Part shown: piece after piece, positions 10,322 to 21,460 of the stretch
How positions within the stretch are numbered: position 1 is the stretch's first letter
Layout of the letters: every line of letters begins with the position of its first letter
Assembly: GCA_020736575.1 (NCBI GenBank)
Contig: JAGPYM010000026.1
Location: forward strand, 124,001-188,000
From: Thelonectria olida
Taxonomy: Eukaryota; Ascomycota; Sordariomycetes; Hypocreales; Nectriaceae
Direction of reading: 5' to 3'
Length of the DNA: 64,000 nt
Made by a program: the position numbers and the translations under genes
The notes under the pieces: generated by a model
Told to the model about the DNA's origin: nothing
Database searches by the model: none
Seen by the model: the letters and a program-made list of their open reading frames with translations, nothing else

Positions 10322-12801
10322 TTATAATGGTGGCCCACGTCGTCTTCGGCTATGAAAAGGTCCGTCTGGGCGTTGTGCAAGTACTTCTAGTAAGTCCGGA
10401 TCATCTTTATCTTTGTCCACATGGTGCACACGGACATGTCTATTCAACCATTCAATCACTGTCAGTCTTGATCTTTGCTTTGGTGACTTGGTCACATTGT
10501 CATCGTGGTAAAGACTTACCGATATAGATTGTCGGGCCTTGGATACTTATTCTCTCTATCGGAACAGAATGGGCATACGTATCCAGGCGAATCATGCACA
10601 AGACCATGTCGAATCATTTCATATCTGCGCTTAAATCCCTTTCCACTCACACTTCGGGGACAGCCTTTCACAGGACAGTAGTGCGGACGAGCCGAAGAGT
10701 GAACATTCATGTGAGAGTTGAGCAGGTAGCGGGTTTGGAAGGCTGGTGCAGTGCACCCGGCGAAAGTGCATACGTAACTGCCGGCTTGAGGATTGGTGAT
10801 CTCGTCAATAGTCATTCGATCAGCAATAGAAGGAGTTGTTGCCGGCGTTGCCGGCGAGGTGGAATCATCGGTACTGGGGGTTTCGGCCATCATGCTACTG
10901 CTGTCATCGGAGTTGGAATCTTGTCTTCCGTTCGTGCCGTAATAATAAGGGCTTGAAACTGGCAAGCGGTCGATATCGCCCAAAGTTGATCGGATTGAGG
11001 GAAGCATTGGGCAATTAGAAGCAGATCGGGGAGAATCCATCTGAAGCGGGGGGAGCTCTCCACTGGCGGGTGTCAAGACAGCTAGCGGAGGAGGCATGTC
11101 AGACCCTGTGTCAGGATGCGGCACGTTAGGGGACGAGGAATGTCCACGAGTACCTGGCTTCGAAAGGAGTTCTATACGTCTCTCTCGCTCTTCCTCGAAC
11201 TTTCGGATACGTGTAGCTTCATCCTCCTGGGCCTTTATTTTGTCGGAGCCTGTCTTCTTCTCAATATCGGCACTCGTAGCCTCTCGACGCGCATTCTCGC
11301 GCTGATCTTCAAGAGTAAATTGAGCCACAAGATCGGCGACGGAGTCTGTTCTCCTCCTTAGTATATGCTTCAAGTATCGTATCCCGGAAAGGGTCAATAT
11401 GACAAACATACCAGCAAGATCACTTGACTCCTCTGTTTTCCGGTTCTTTTTCAATTTGCCCCATATCTTTTTGGCAAGCCGTTCTGCGCTCCCAATGTGA
11501 CGAATGATATTCACATCAGACTCCCCAAGTCGTGGGATACTGGGAATGAAAGAGCCTGTGTGCGAGCCGAATATGTCAAGTTCATCAATCGTATCCTGCC
11601 CTAAGATGATATCGGCATTCAAGTTTTCCAAGACGTAGAGGTCAAGATCAACCGACTGCCCACGCGGTAAGAAGCCCTCTAAGTCACTGATGCTTCCCAC
11701 TGAGAATGAAGTTTGGATAACGCCCGAGGTCCAGCCGATACTGCCATCAGCAAACTCGAGTTCTTCCTTCGCTGAACGGACATTGAAGGCTCTGGGTTTG
11801 GCAAACTGGGGACTCACGAGATCCAAATCAGATCCGGTGTCCGCAGTGGCACATCCAAGGTATGTCCCGAGGCGACAGACAAGGTTTCGTTGTGGACTCC
11901 CAACGCTGTTCACCCTGAGTGATTGAAAACGGGGAATAAGCTCCTCAACCAGACGGTCCCTATGCTTACTCAGAGTACCAGTCTGGTGAAGGAAGCCCAT
12001 GCCGACGATTGCAGGCACTGCCAGGGAGTTGAACACTTGGAAAATGCAAGTGAAGAGTGAATTCTCTGCATGGGACCCAGCTCCAAAAGAGAATTTTACA
12101 GACACCTCTCCTATCGCTTCCACAGTTTTCCCATTCGCAAGAGCAAACCGTCTTGGTTCCCGCCCTGGTTTTCGCCCCGGCACTTGGATCTTCAACTGTA
12201 GTTGATTTACCGAGTTCAGAGACATAATATTCTCATCGGAACCACTATCAGGACAAGCTGCAATTGTGACTTCGTTTGAAGAGCCTCGAATGACGATGGG
12301 TAGGATATAACGCTTTCGCACGTTCTTCCTGCGATTCTTTTTATCGTCGAAGCCAACGTCCATGTCCTGTGGGGGCACGAGCCCCATTTCAGTTGCAACA
12401 TGCCAACTGAGCCTAGGATCCATGGTGTTCACCAGCACAGCGTCTTTCCTACTAGCCCTCTTGTTATGAAGATCATGGTCTATGTTACCATTCTTATCAC
12501 GGGGTCGCTTTTTAATTCTATCGACGTCTCGCAGGGCTGGGTGCCACGGGGAATCCTATAAGGTAAAACAGATGTTAGTCATTTGACAAGGCCTCGCAAT
12601 ACAACAGGGGAAATCCATAGTCCTAATGGGGAACAAATTACTGACGATGTCTATCTCCACATCACTATCCGAGTCGTAAGCATCTTCCCACTCGGGGGTC
12701 GTGTCTAGCTTCCTCAACTTTGGTTGAATGGGAAGAAGCGGAGGTGATGCGGGAGGAAGATAGTCATCTTCATTGTAATAATTCATGTTCTCAAATGCCA
12801 T
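10322..12801 (-). CDS. tandem retropepsin-like domains fused to C2H2 zinc fingers
   Basis: A predicted 769-residue protein in three exons: 12801-12646, 12555-10520 and 10439-10322. The last intron falls inside the final finger and restores it, as LYR-HVRVHH. Two consecutive regions each carry a retropepsin-like active-site motif. In the first, PDSGSDENIMS (Asp about residue 155) is followed by a hydrophobic-hydrophobic-Gly strand, AIVGMGF. In the second, ADTGSDLDLVS (Asp about 291) is followed by ADIILGQD (about 371). A charged helical segment (about 475-520, many Arg and Glu) and a Ser/Pro/Thr-rich linker follow. Then come Cys/His clusters of C2H2 type (CTFAGC...H, YCPVKGC...H, YVCPFC...H). 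The N-terminus is acidic (DSDSDVEIDI). I infer a nuclear protein that may derive from retroelement protease domains. Protease activity is uncertain. Confidence 0.75.
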
Positions 12802-12927
12802 GATCTGTCAAAAGGTCGGCCCATGCTATCGATGACTGAGGGGTGATGGAATGAGAGGTTGGTGAAGAAGCAAACGTCGAGATGCCCACAAATGCCCAGG
12901 CTGACTGAGTCCATGGTGTGGATGTGG

Positions 12928-13023
12928 CTTGAAAGCCTCGAGTCGTCTGCCAATTAAATGATAGCACGTGGTTGGGCTTTTTGCAGGGCTTTTCATACGG
13001 ACAGATGCAAGGCGTTGGTTGTG
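12928..13023. repeat. 96-bp direct repeat, copy A
   Basis: About 96% identical to 13100-13195 (four mismatches by eye). The start-to-start distance is 172 bp. Each copy includes the palindrome CACGTG at the same offset (12965-12970 here). Confidence 0.9.
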
Positions 13024-13099
13024 GCCCCGCGTCCAGTGTGGGCGTCTTAGGTTTAGCCAGGCAGACACATACTGTTATGCAACTTGGGACAACTAGTGA

Positions 13100-13195
13100 C
13101 TTGAAAGCCTGGAGTCGTCTGCCAATTAAATAATCGCACGTGGTTGGGCTTTTTGCAGGGCTTTTCATACGGGCAGATGCAAGGCGTTGGTTGTG
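13100..13195. repeat. 96-bp direct repeat, copy B
   Basis: Second copy of the block at 12928-13023, with CACGTG at 13137-13142. The spacer between the copies is unrelated. Confidence 0.9.
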
Positions 13196-13341
13196 TAAAG
13201 TCCCCAAAGCCCTAGAGAAATGAGTCAAATTGATCTACTCCATTTACAGGAGAATACGGGCGTGATTTATGCGACGGTGATCCTGGAATCGATTCTCCAA
13301 ACGTCACAAGGGGGTACGGCGCCATCACCTTCATCATCAAG

Positions 13342-14377
13342 ATGAACAAACAAAATCAACGGTTCCATATTGATGGATTCCCATCACTTGCAGCCTTTGT
13401 TTCAAGCGACATAGATGGAACATCTGCGATATTCAAAAGGTTCAATCAGTTGGCAGCGAGAAACCTACTCTTACTGCAAAGCGAATTGGCGGAATTGGAA
13501 TTCAAACTCAACGCCTATGATCAAGAAGACCAGCAAACCACAGAGGCTCTGCAGTCTCTTAGAAATTGGGAAGCCTATAAATCTAGACATGGGACGGACT
13601 CAGATCGAATGAAGTTGCTCACACAGATAAGAACAACGCTCCGGGAGTATCGTACGTGTTTACAGAGCTGTATCGACACATACTGATGATGGTCAGCAGG
13701 AGAAGCCCTGTTATTCGAAAGTACCCTTGCCTCAATACCGCCACCGGACAGGAAGACTCTGAAAGCCTTTAGATCTTTCTTCTTTCACAAACGGCCTGGA
13801 GATGGTGATGGGTTTCCGATGATTGGGGGGCATAGTTCAGCCATCTATGACAATCCCGATGATCTTGTGGCTCTGCATTCATCGGAGGCACCAGATAGAC
13901 TAACAAAGTTTGTGCAAAATAATTTTGGATTTTTATTTGGGGTATGACAGCATTTGCATTTGGCCAGTTTTCGTTCCTTTGTCTTTCTCAATAGCTATAG
14001 GCTAACATATTAATCCCTAGGAAGATGACGTGCATGGGGACGCTACGGCCTCCTCAGTAGGATATGCTTCAGGCAAGAAAATCTCCAACTTCATTTCATA
14101 TGTTAGCACGATTATTGCAGCATTGCTTCTGGTCGGTGCTATCCTCGCCCTTTATAAATCGCGATCGAATGACCTGAAGTTGGGTCTAATCGGACTCTTT
14201 ACAACTATCTTTGCGGCCAGTGTCGGCTTGTTAACCAATGCAAAGAGGGCAGAGGTCTTTGGGGCTACTGCTGCGTAAGGCAACTCACTGAAGTAGTTTT
14301 ATTGTCATCTATCGCTGATAATGAATAGTTATGCTGCGGTATTGGTTGTGTTTGTTAGTGGAGATATTGGTAACTAG
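13342..14377 (+). CDS. DUF6594-type membrane protein
   Basis: A four-exon gene: 13342-13651, 13700-13941, 14021-14274 and 14329-14377, coding for 284 residues. The N-terminal GFPSLAAFVSSD, FKRFNQLAARNLLLLQSEL and following helix are characteristic of fungal DUF6594 proteins. The family has a soluble coiled N-terminus and a C-terminal hydrophobic hairpin. Here the hydrophobic stretches are TIIAALLLVGAILALY, LGLIGLFTTIFAASVGLL and, after the last intron, YAAVLVVFVSG. The third exon runs into an in-frame TAA if unspliced; the GTAAGG donor at 14275 lets the frame continue into the expected last helix. Function is unknown. It shares its upstream region with the divergent retropepsin-like gene. Confidence 0.75.
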
Positions 14378-15452
14378 ATAGTAGAAATCAGATGTCCCGG
14401 TGGCGAATTGTTTAAGGAAGTGAAATTTCTGGGGCAACTCGAAGTATTTTCAGTAATTTACAACTTTATCGCCTGACTCTAAACAACCACAATATGGTGT
14501 CTCAGATCAACAGCACACTCTACCTTCAAGTTAAGTGGATGTATGGGAGGGGAAGCATCGTCGGCGTGCTGAACCCATGCTGCTGGATAAGGAGCCCAGC
14601 CTGGACAAGATATCCTAGTCGTACTTGCGCATAAGTTCAGCTTCACATCAAGGGCAACATTCGACAGCAGCGCAATGATATGGAACTAGCCCTCTCCGCA
14701 GATAGTAAAGACCGAGCTAGGAAAAAGGCGAAGCCCTTTTAGGAGCAGCCTAGGTACTTCGCCATCTAAACACACTATAGACCCTTCTTCTATTAGAGGG
14801 GCAAATGAATGGGATTTAAGTAATGAGAAGATAGTAGATGATAATTCTTCTACAACCGCCACGCAGCCTGAATAAGAATTAATAAGTGAGTGTTCTTTAG
14901 AATAAATGAGAGAAAGCGGCGTAACTAAATAACGAAATGCAAGATTTCATAGCAGACCACTAAACAGGGGCAATAGTTATCGCAGCGGCGACCCCGACGA
15001 AAAGGAGACGCGTATAGAAGCAGGAGAGCGGTAGATGTAGGGCAGGGTTCAGGTTACGTAGGGGCACCAGTAAGGGATTGGGCTCATTATGGCACTTCGA
15101 TGTCGTGCTCTTTAAAGTGCTGTGCTGTTTGGTTGTAGTTCAAGCGGATGAGCTCAGCGCCGAACGGGCCGTGTCGCAGGCCAGGCATGATAACGAGCGT
15201 CAGGAAACAACAGCACTTAGTAAAATCTGTGGGCTGGAGTACCCCGCACCTGAGAAAACAATCAATCAACACATGGCCGGATCAGCGTGGCGCATGATTG
15301 TTTTAGGTGTGGCTTTTTCTTTTGTTGAGGCTTATAGAAGTGGCTGCCGTAAAGCATTTGTGGCGTGAAGGTGGTGCGGCGATCCTGGTGAATTAGGAGG
15401 CGCAAGGGTCTGTGGTGCAGGCGGCTCGCACGGACCGCTTTGTGGCCCGAGT
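14378..15452. other. intergenic, AT-rich
   Basis: About 1.1 kb with no supportable gene. An open frame at 15078-15368 has no recognisable motif. The stretch at about 14740-14960 is AT-rich and could be degraded repeat DNA, but I cannot identify it. Confidence 0.4.
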
Positions 15453-17293
15453 TTACGAAGGAGGGCGTGGAAGAAAGAACCTTTTAGAACGAACTTCGTT
15501 CCTCAAGGCAAAGACCTGCCCATGATCTAAATCTGGAAACCACAGCAGATCCAGCCCGTCACCTTTCCATACTCCATCTTCCCTGCTTCTAGTTTCCAGA
15601 AACTATTCATCTGCGCCTGTTAGGTACGCCCCGATTACTTTGGTGTCAACAATCATGTCTCTGCCGGCTAGCACCACTGTCACGTCATGACACTGGATGT
15701 CTTCCTTCCATAAGGCATTATCAGCCCAGATGAAACGTCGGAATAGGGTATGTGAGAGACCCATGTCCTTGGAGCCGAAGTAGGAGAGCAGGTGTTCATT
15801 AGCGTGGCTTGGCTTCCGACAGATCTGAAGTTGAGGTTAGCTGAGATTGTTGGCAGCGAGGTAGACAACATCTCACAAAATTGTATGCTACGTCAGGGAG
15901 GTGTAGCAGAAAAGATATCGGATCAACAAACAAAATCGGCCCAATCTTTCGTGCGATCTGTGGTGTGCGAGGAGATGCGTGACGACCACGCTTCCGTAGC
16001 TTCGCAGAGCTGAATTAATACAGGCCAAGATATAAAAAGGCGAAAAAGGGGACTCACGAATGTGATACCAATGCAAACCGTTCCCAGTCATGTGCCTTTA
16101 ATATGCAATAAACCTCCTCGCGCGTCTCATCCTTCAACATTGCCGCGGCTGTTATCCTGGAGCTTATAGGCAGAATCTCTATCGCGATAATCCCCACTTG
16201 TTCATCCGAATCCTCGCCATTTTTGGCATTAAGGTCTGCCAGGAATGGTATATACGGGTAGAGTCCGATACCGATGCCGTGTATAAACACAATTGGGAGC
16301 CTTGATTTGGAGGTGTGCGGCCGGTACCAGTAAGTGAGGGTTTTCGCAGGTGAGCGATACGCGGTGAAGAGAGCAAGGGGACGTAAGGGGAAGATGGAAA
16401 GAAACTGGGACAACGATGTGCGGTGGAAGTCGAACGAGTAGTAGCGCAAATAGATGGAAGCTGCCGTATCGACAATAAACACGCACTATAGAACAAGTTA
16501 GTAACCTGACTAATAGCATTAAGTGATATATTCATTGTATCTCACTATAGTAACTCACCATATACCATATCAAGCTTCAATGCAACATTTCGACCTTGTC
16601 AAGCGTCAATCTAAGGCAGTTTGCATTTCCGCGACCGGGTTCCAACTTCCTCCGTAATAACTTCTCCATCGCTCCAACATACTCCTCTAGCTCCTCATCG
16701 TACGCCGGGTCGAGCTCTCCGGTGTTCAGGAACGCCCATTGGAAGAAGTCCTTGACGTTCTCTCGCTTGATCTCGGATGCTGGTGCGTTCCGGAACCATT
16801 TCTTCAAGTACTGGTTCGGATCTGGAATGTTGCTGTGGCAGCGCCAGAACAACCTCCGGCGATCGTCGCGGCAGGGGGCGCAGGGATGTGTTGTGACTGT
16901 CTGGAGGTAGGCTTTACGCGGTAGGTAAACGAAAAGGTAGAAGGCTGTCTCAAAAGCGAGCCATATCTCTAGTGCGAGGGGGATACGGAACGGAAGATGG
17001 ACTAGCCAGCTGGCCAGCGAATAAACAACACTGAGCGGTGCAGCCAGGTGCAGGAGAAATATAGATGTCCGAACGAAAACATAGCCCCAGACGGATGTGC
17101 CTACCATAGCGAAGAGCGATAATACAGGCAAGGGAGGAGCTTGAGAGGGTGCAGATATGTTACCTGGCAGTGTTGTTGCCAGGAAGGAAATTACGTGCGT
17201 GGCCATCATCTTAAAGAGCCATTCCAAAGTCTTTTGTGGGACAACGATGGTTATATCAGCAGTGTCTGAAACATCTACGTTTCCGTTGAGCAT
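15453..17293 (-). pseudogene. alpha/beta hydrolase pseudogene (two stops and a frameshift)
   Basis: Remains of a roughly 500-residue membrane-associated alpha/beta hydrolase. The N-terminal exon (from ATG 17293) has hydrophobic segments and reads cleanly to VEMLH. It then meets TGA at 16577-16579, but the frame continues in coding style to a good donor (intron 16558-16486) and on into CVFIVDTA. The hydrolase core follows: IVFIHGIGIG (oxyanion region), LVSHS-YGS across the intron 16057-16000 (nucleophile elbow). Near 15959-15967 one base is missing, and the obvious continuation RKIGPILFVDPISF is in another frame. A further exon (SKDMGLSHTLFRRF, then VVLAGRDMIVDT) meets TAG at 15603-15605, after which WKGDGLDLLWFPDLDH still reads through, with H in the expected catalytic place. 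Three independent lesions make assembly error an unlikely full explanation. The right-hand limit (15453) is the end of the open frame. Confidence 0.8.
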
Positions 17294-18507
17294 GGCAGTT
17301 CAGTCTGTTGGGGACTGTTGATAGCCTGTTACCCACCTTCCAACCATACCGAGAAAGTGCTGAAGCGTTGACATGTGAAATGACGTTTGCAGGGATAACA
17401 GTCCTCGGAAGATGCAAGTGGCGTCATATCTGTCGCCTTTATCCACTCAATCTCCATCGAGAGGTGAACCAGAGAGTACCTTTGCTGACCTCCCATGCCC
17501 AATGATTCTTAATATACCCTGGTTGCCCGATCTGTTCCGTGGAGCATTTTTTGGTAGCCCGATATCGGGTGCAATCTGGTGAGCCCTTGGCTTGCATCGA
17601 TACTTGATAGATTAGAGCCTATCATTAAAAGGAAACGGGCAGACCTGGAGTGGCTCTATGGTGGCTTGCCCTCTTTCTACTGGGCGACCTGTCGGCCCTT
17701 GACTGGATTCGACGGTATGCAGAAAAGATGGAAGAGAAATAGTGTGTTGGAAAGAGATGGTCTGTAAGAGGGATCCGCGACAGAGCTTAGTAGTTATCAG
17801 GGGACAAGACTGATTCTTGTCGTGCCGGTCTGGCGGACCAACGGCACGGAGAGACCAATGGGTCAGGGCAAGGCTGACATGGATATGCCACGCGAGGTGT
17901 GGCAGGAACGGCAGAACTTATTTGTATGAATTGAATGTATAGGCACGTGACGCTCCAATTGACCAATTTGCAGAGCCCGCTGGCTGAAGTTGGTAGGCAT
18001 GCTGGTGGGGCTGTGGCGCTATGTGGCTCAAAAGCAGTGGCGCGGCGATCGTGGTGAAGAGAGGGGGATCTTCCGGCATCCGCAAAAGCAGGAGGATGTC
18101 CTAGAGCGGCGCCTTACCTAAGGTAGAAGGCGGTGGAGTGCGGCAGCCAATTTACCAATAATAACTTTACGCTTCTCAGTAGGCGGAGAAGTCCTCTCGA
18201 CAAGCCACCAACGTTCTCCGTTTACATTTGAAAGTATAATTCGCTCTCATGCACGGTGGACTTTCTCTGACACAGTGGTCTGCTTGCCTGGCCTCGGTGT
18301 TTAACTTCTACCTAGTTAACCGGCTCTCAGGCAGTCAGTCGGATTGCGACTAGTTATCTTTACTTCTTCGTCGCCGACTCCACAGTTACTTATAGAAGCT
18401 TTTGCTTCGGTCTCACTTTCTCTAACAAGGAGCCATCCTTCCAGCCTATTCCCTCCCAAACTGGTTTCTGTCCCGCCGACATCCTACCATCCGATTACGT
18501 ACAAGCG
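17294..18507. other. intergenic
   Basis: About 1.2 kb upstream of the pseudogene. No gene supported. A pyrimidine-rich tract at about 18410-18500 resembles a fungal 5' leader and precedes the doubtful small ORF at 18508. Confidence 0.4.
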
Positions 18508-18717
18508 ATGAAGTACAAGATGAGTTGGTACGCGATTCAAGCTCCCGAAAATGCTTTGGGAATCAACAATATCGCTGCGGGTAACCTTTCGGAACGCGAC
18601 CCAAACACTATCAATGACAAGGCAAGTGAGGACTCGACTCTAAAGGAGACTAGGGGCAAGAACAGCAGGAATGAGCAAATGCTTGGTAAGACTAATATTT
18701 CTATCCACTATTCCTAG
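18508..18717 (+). CDS. doubtful small ORF, hypothetical
   Basis: A 69-codon frame (MKYKMSWYAIQAPENALG...) after a pyrimidine-rich leader-like tract. If a 32-nt GTAAGA...CCTAG segment (18686-18717) were removed, the frame would extend to about 18889 and overlap the 3' end of the formamidase on the other strand. That is shorter than normal fungal introns, so the extension is doubtful. No motif is recognised. Confidence 0.15.
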   Translation: MKYKMSWYAIQAPENALGINNIAAGNLSERDPNTINDKASEDSTLKETRGKNSRNEQMLGKTNISIHYS

Positions 18718-18818
18718 CGTCAGAAGCGGAAGCATGCAACGTATTCCAATGGGTGGGTGCCTCATTCATGACGGTTATCTTGGAAAGAGATAAGTACACG
18801 ATTGACCGAACCAAACCA

Positions 18819-20387
18819 TTATGTCTTCTTCGAAATCGGACAAGGCTCAATGGAAAGCTTCGTTACGGACGCCTCTGGTCTGATATCGAATGAGAAGATG
18901 TCCATCGGGAGGCCAATTGTCGTACACACGTTCGGGATCTTTACAAGATAATTAGCAAGCAAGTTCGGTGTTTCCAATAGGATTTTACCTACATCGACGA
19001 TTCCTGCGATATGGCCCTCGATGGGAGCAGCTCCAAGGAGAAGATAGATCTGGTAGTCGTTGTAGCCGAAGCGTCGCAGATAATCGAAGATGCGAAGACA
19101 ACTTTGGCGATATGCGATGGTGGCATCAAGGTAGTGCTGTTTGCCATTCTCATCGACCGAGAAGCCCTATCAAGAAGTCAACAGCTACTCCTGGGAGAGA
19201 TCGGAAGATCCGTAAGAACCTACCTCGAAATAAAGCATCCTTCCAGGACTGAACTGGGGCTGGACAGGTCCCGGGATGTAGATTGGAGAACATCCGCCCT
19301 TCATCCCGAGCTGAGCCTGGCCTTGCTTCATGACCTTGAAGTTGATGGTGATGGAGCCGGCCATCTCAATTGCTCCGCAGAAGGAGATCTCGCCGTCGCC
19401 CTCTTTTCTGCCGTGTCAGCCCTCAGCTTCTTCAATTCTAACCATAGGCAGTCAACTCACGCGAGAAATGCAAATCGCCAACGCTAAACTTGGCACCAGG
19501 AACATGCACCGGGAGATAGACCTTGCTACCTCGAGACAGGTTCTTAATGTCGCAATTTCCGCCGTGCTCTGGACGTCCTGGAACCGTTCGTGCTCCCTCT
19601 TTGGCAATCTTCTGGGCGGTGGCCTCATCAGCGGCGCCGGAATGGCAATTGCGTTCCAGGGGGGGATTCGCGACGGTGCGTGCGAGGTCGGTTGTCGCGA
19701 TCAATTCGCCTTCGCGGCGGTTCCATTCAGCGAGTACTTCGGCTGAGGGAGCGCAGCCCAATATTCCAGGATGGATGAGACCGGCGAATTTAACGCCGGG
19801 AATGTGTCTAGAAGTGCAATTGATGCCCTCAAAGTCCCAGATAGCCTTGGCCCTACAGAAGCGTCAGTTCTAATGTTGCATTTCGGGAAGTCAGGGCTTG
19901 CAGTACGCATGAGGGAAGAGTTCATCTAAGAAACCGCCACCATTGTCTTTGTGAAAGATGCCGGTGAATCCCCAGGGCTGTTCTTCGAGTGGCTGGACAT
20001 CTTGAATCTCGATACAGAGAACATCGCCAGGCTCTGCGCCAACCACCTCGAACGGGCCCGAGAGGTAGTGGATGCGACTCAAATCGACGTTGAGGATATC
20101 GTCTGCCGAGTCGTTGTTCCCAATTTGACCGCCGGTCCAGTCGAGGCATTCAATCTTGACAGTCTCTCCATCTTGGATGCTTCCGCAGAAGGGGACTGCT
20201 CAATTTGTCATGATCAGTGATGTTCTAGTAGACGAACTTCGTGTCGTACCATCAGGATGCCATCGATTCTACCACATGTGAGTGTTGAGTCGCCACTGAT
20301 TCTCTGAGAACTCACATGAAGGCAAGGCTGCTCCGAAGCAGGCTTTTCCAGATCAACACGAAGAGCAGTTCTCACTTTGCCGGGCAT
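18819..20387 (-). CDS. fmdS: formamidase (FmdA/AmdA family)
   Basis: Hydrolyses formamide (or short aliphatic amides) to formate and ammonia in the cytosol. Seven exons give 414 residues, the family's usual length: 20387-20316, 20268-20250 (19 nt), 20195-19907, 19852-19461, 19402-19224, 19166-18993 and 18938-18819. Family landmarks are present: the start MPGKVRTALRVDLEKP, LDWTGGQIGNNDSADD, HYLSGPFEVVGAEPGD, HIPGVKFAGLIHPGILG, NCDIKNLSRGSKVYLPV, FSQGDGEISFCGAIEM and GIVDIPNVCTTIGLPMD. The FSQGDGE junction needs the acceptor at 19403, not the nearer CAG. Aspergillus fmdS is under nitrogen (AreA) control, and GATA motifs cluster upstream here. The neighbour across the promoter is a divergent alpha/beta hydrolase. 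Confidence 0.92.
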
Positions 20388-21460
20388 TTTGAAGATTTAC
20401 TGAATGGTGATTGAACTAAAGTTGATTGGTTTGACGAATAGAGGAGCAGATTGACTTTGATTTGTATCTAATTACACCCAGCGTTGATACTGCTGGCACC
20501 TCGTCCTTATCAACCCCTCACTAGACATGAGTCTGCTATGATAATGGTGCATGCCCGGCTAAGTTCGGGTGCAACACATTGTCACTGCTATCTCGCATGC
20601 CTCATGCTCAATTGCCCAAGCCAACGCGGGCTGCAGCTGGTCCCGTGTTGAATGTGACGTAGGAGATGCGGGGTTGGAGTGCGTCAACCACGCCCTAGAT
20701 TCTCGGTGGGGGGTTGGACACGCTGCTGGACGCGTTTTTGGCCCTGATTGAGAGTCGGGCAAGATACGAAATGAACAAGATAAGGGTCTTATCTTTGGGT
20801 TATCTCCAACTGGGTGATGTGTATTGTTCCCCTAGGTTGTTGGTCATGATCCTTGCCTATAAGAGTGCATCTGGGGAAATGCAAGGTAGTGGTAGTGCGG
20901 ACTGCGGAACCCCTCAATCGACCGTCTCCATTGACTGACTGTACGAATATGTTTCTGGCTTGTAGCTTGGTTTTCGAGCAATCACAGCTACGAAGACCTA
21001 CCTCTTTGACCATAGTATGAGCAGTCCCTCCCTCACAAATCGGACTTTACCTGAACTCAGAAGAACGTGTAACTATATCTAAGCAATCAGGTAGCCCGTA
21101 ACTCTGCTCCATAATTCCTGCAATCCACCTCAATTGCCGACAATTTGATAAGGAGCCAGTCCACAGATAGTCAAAGAACAAACGCCACATGAGATTCTAG
21201 GCACATTCTTCATTACCACACGGGACAGCACGCGTCTTCGCATTCGTGTAGGGCGCAAGCAACACGTATCGGTTAGGCACGGCAAGGATCGCCAACGGCT
21301 GGAAATATCCGAGACATTCGAGCTGGTTGGAGACGCGGAACGTGATAGCAGCCATTTCCGCAGCAGCTCGCAGGGCAATAAGAACCCCGCAGTCATTGAA
21401 CTCCAGACACGTCGTGGTGGTTTGTAGAATCAGTATTGGGCTTCCCTAGCATCATCCAAC
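20388..21460. other. divergent promoter region
   Basis: About 1.07 kb between the formamidase and the alpha/beta hydrolase starts. It carries the GATA cluster annotated separately plus further single motifs (TGATAA near 20535, CTTATC near 20507, GATAAG near 21147). No gene is supported. Confidence 0.5.
20778..20805. promoter_or_regulatory. clustered GATA-factor sites (AreA-type)
   Basis: Three HGATAR motifs within 28 bp: AGATAA at 20778-20783, and TTATCT (the reverse complement of AGATAA) at 20789-20794 and 20800-20805. They lie about 390-420 bp upstream of the formamidase ATG. Clustered sites of this kind bind the nitrogen regulator AreA/NIT2 in ascomycetes, and formamidase is a nitrogen-scavenging enzyme. 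Binding is inferred. Confidence 0.5.

Larger units (their letters stand above)
12802..13341. other. head-to-head promoter region
   Basis: A 540-bp region between the divergent starts of the retropepsin/zinc-finger gene and the DUF6594 gene. It contains the duplicated 96-bp block described separately. Confidence 0.5.

Noticed and set aside
15078..15368. 96-codon ORF
   Set aside because: No motif; surroundings look like degraded non-coding DNA.
15370..18056. Similar 20-odd-bp segments near 15370 and 18034
   Set aside because: Similarity does not extend beyond about 22 bp, so it may be chance.
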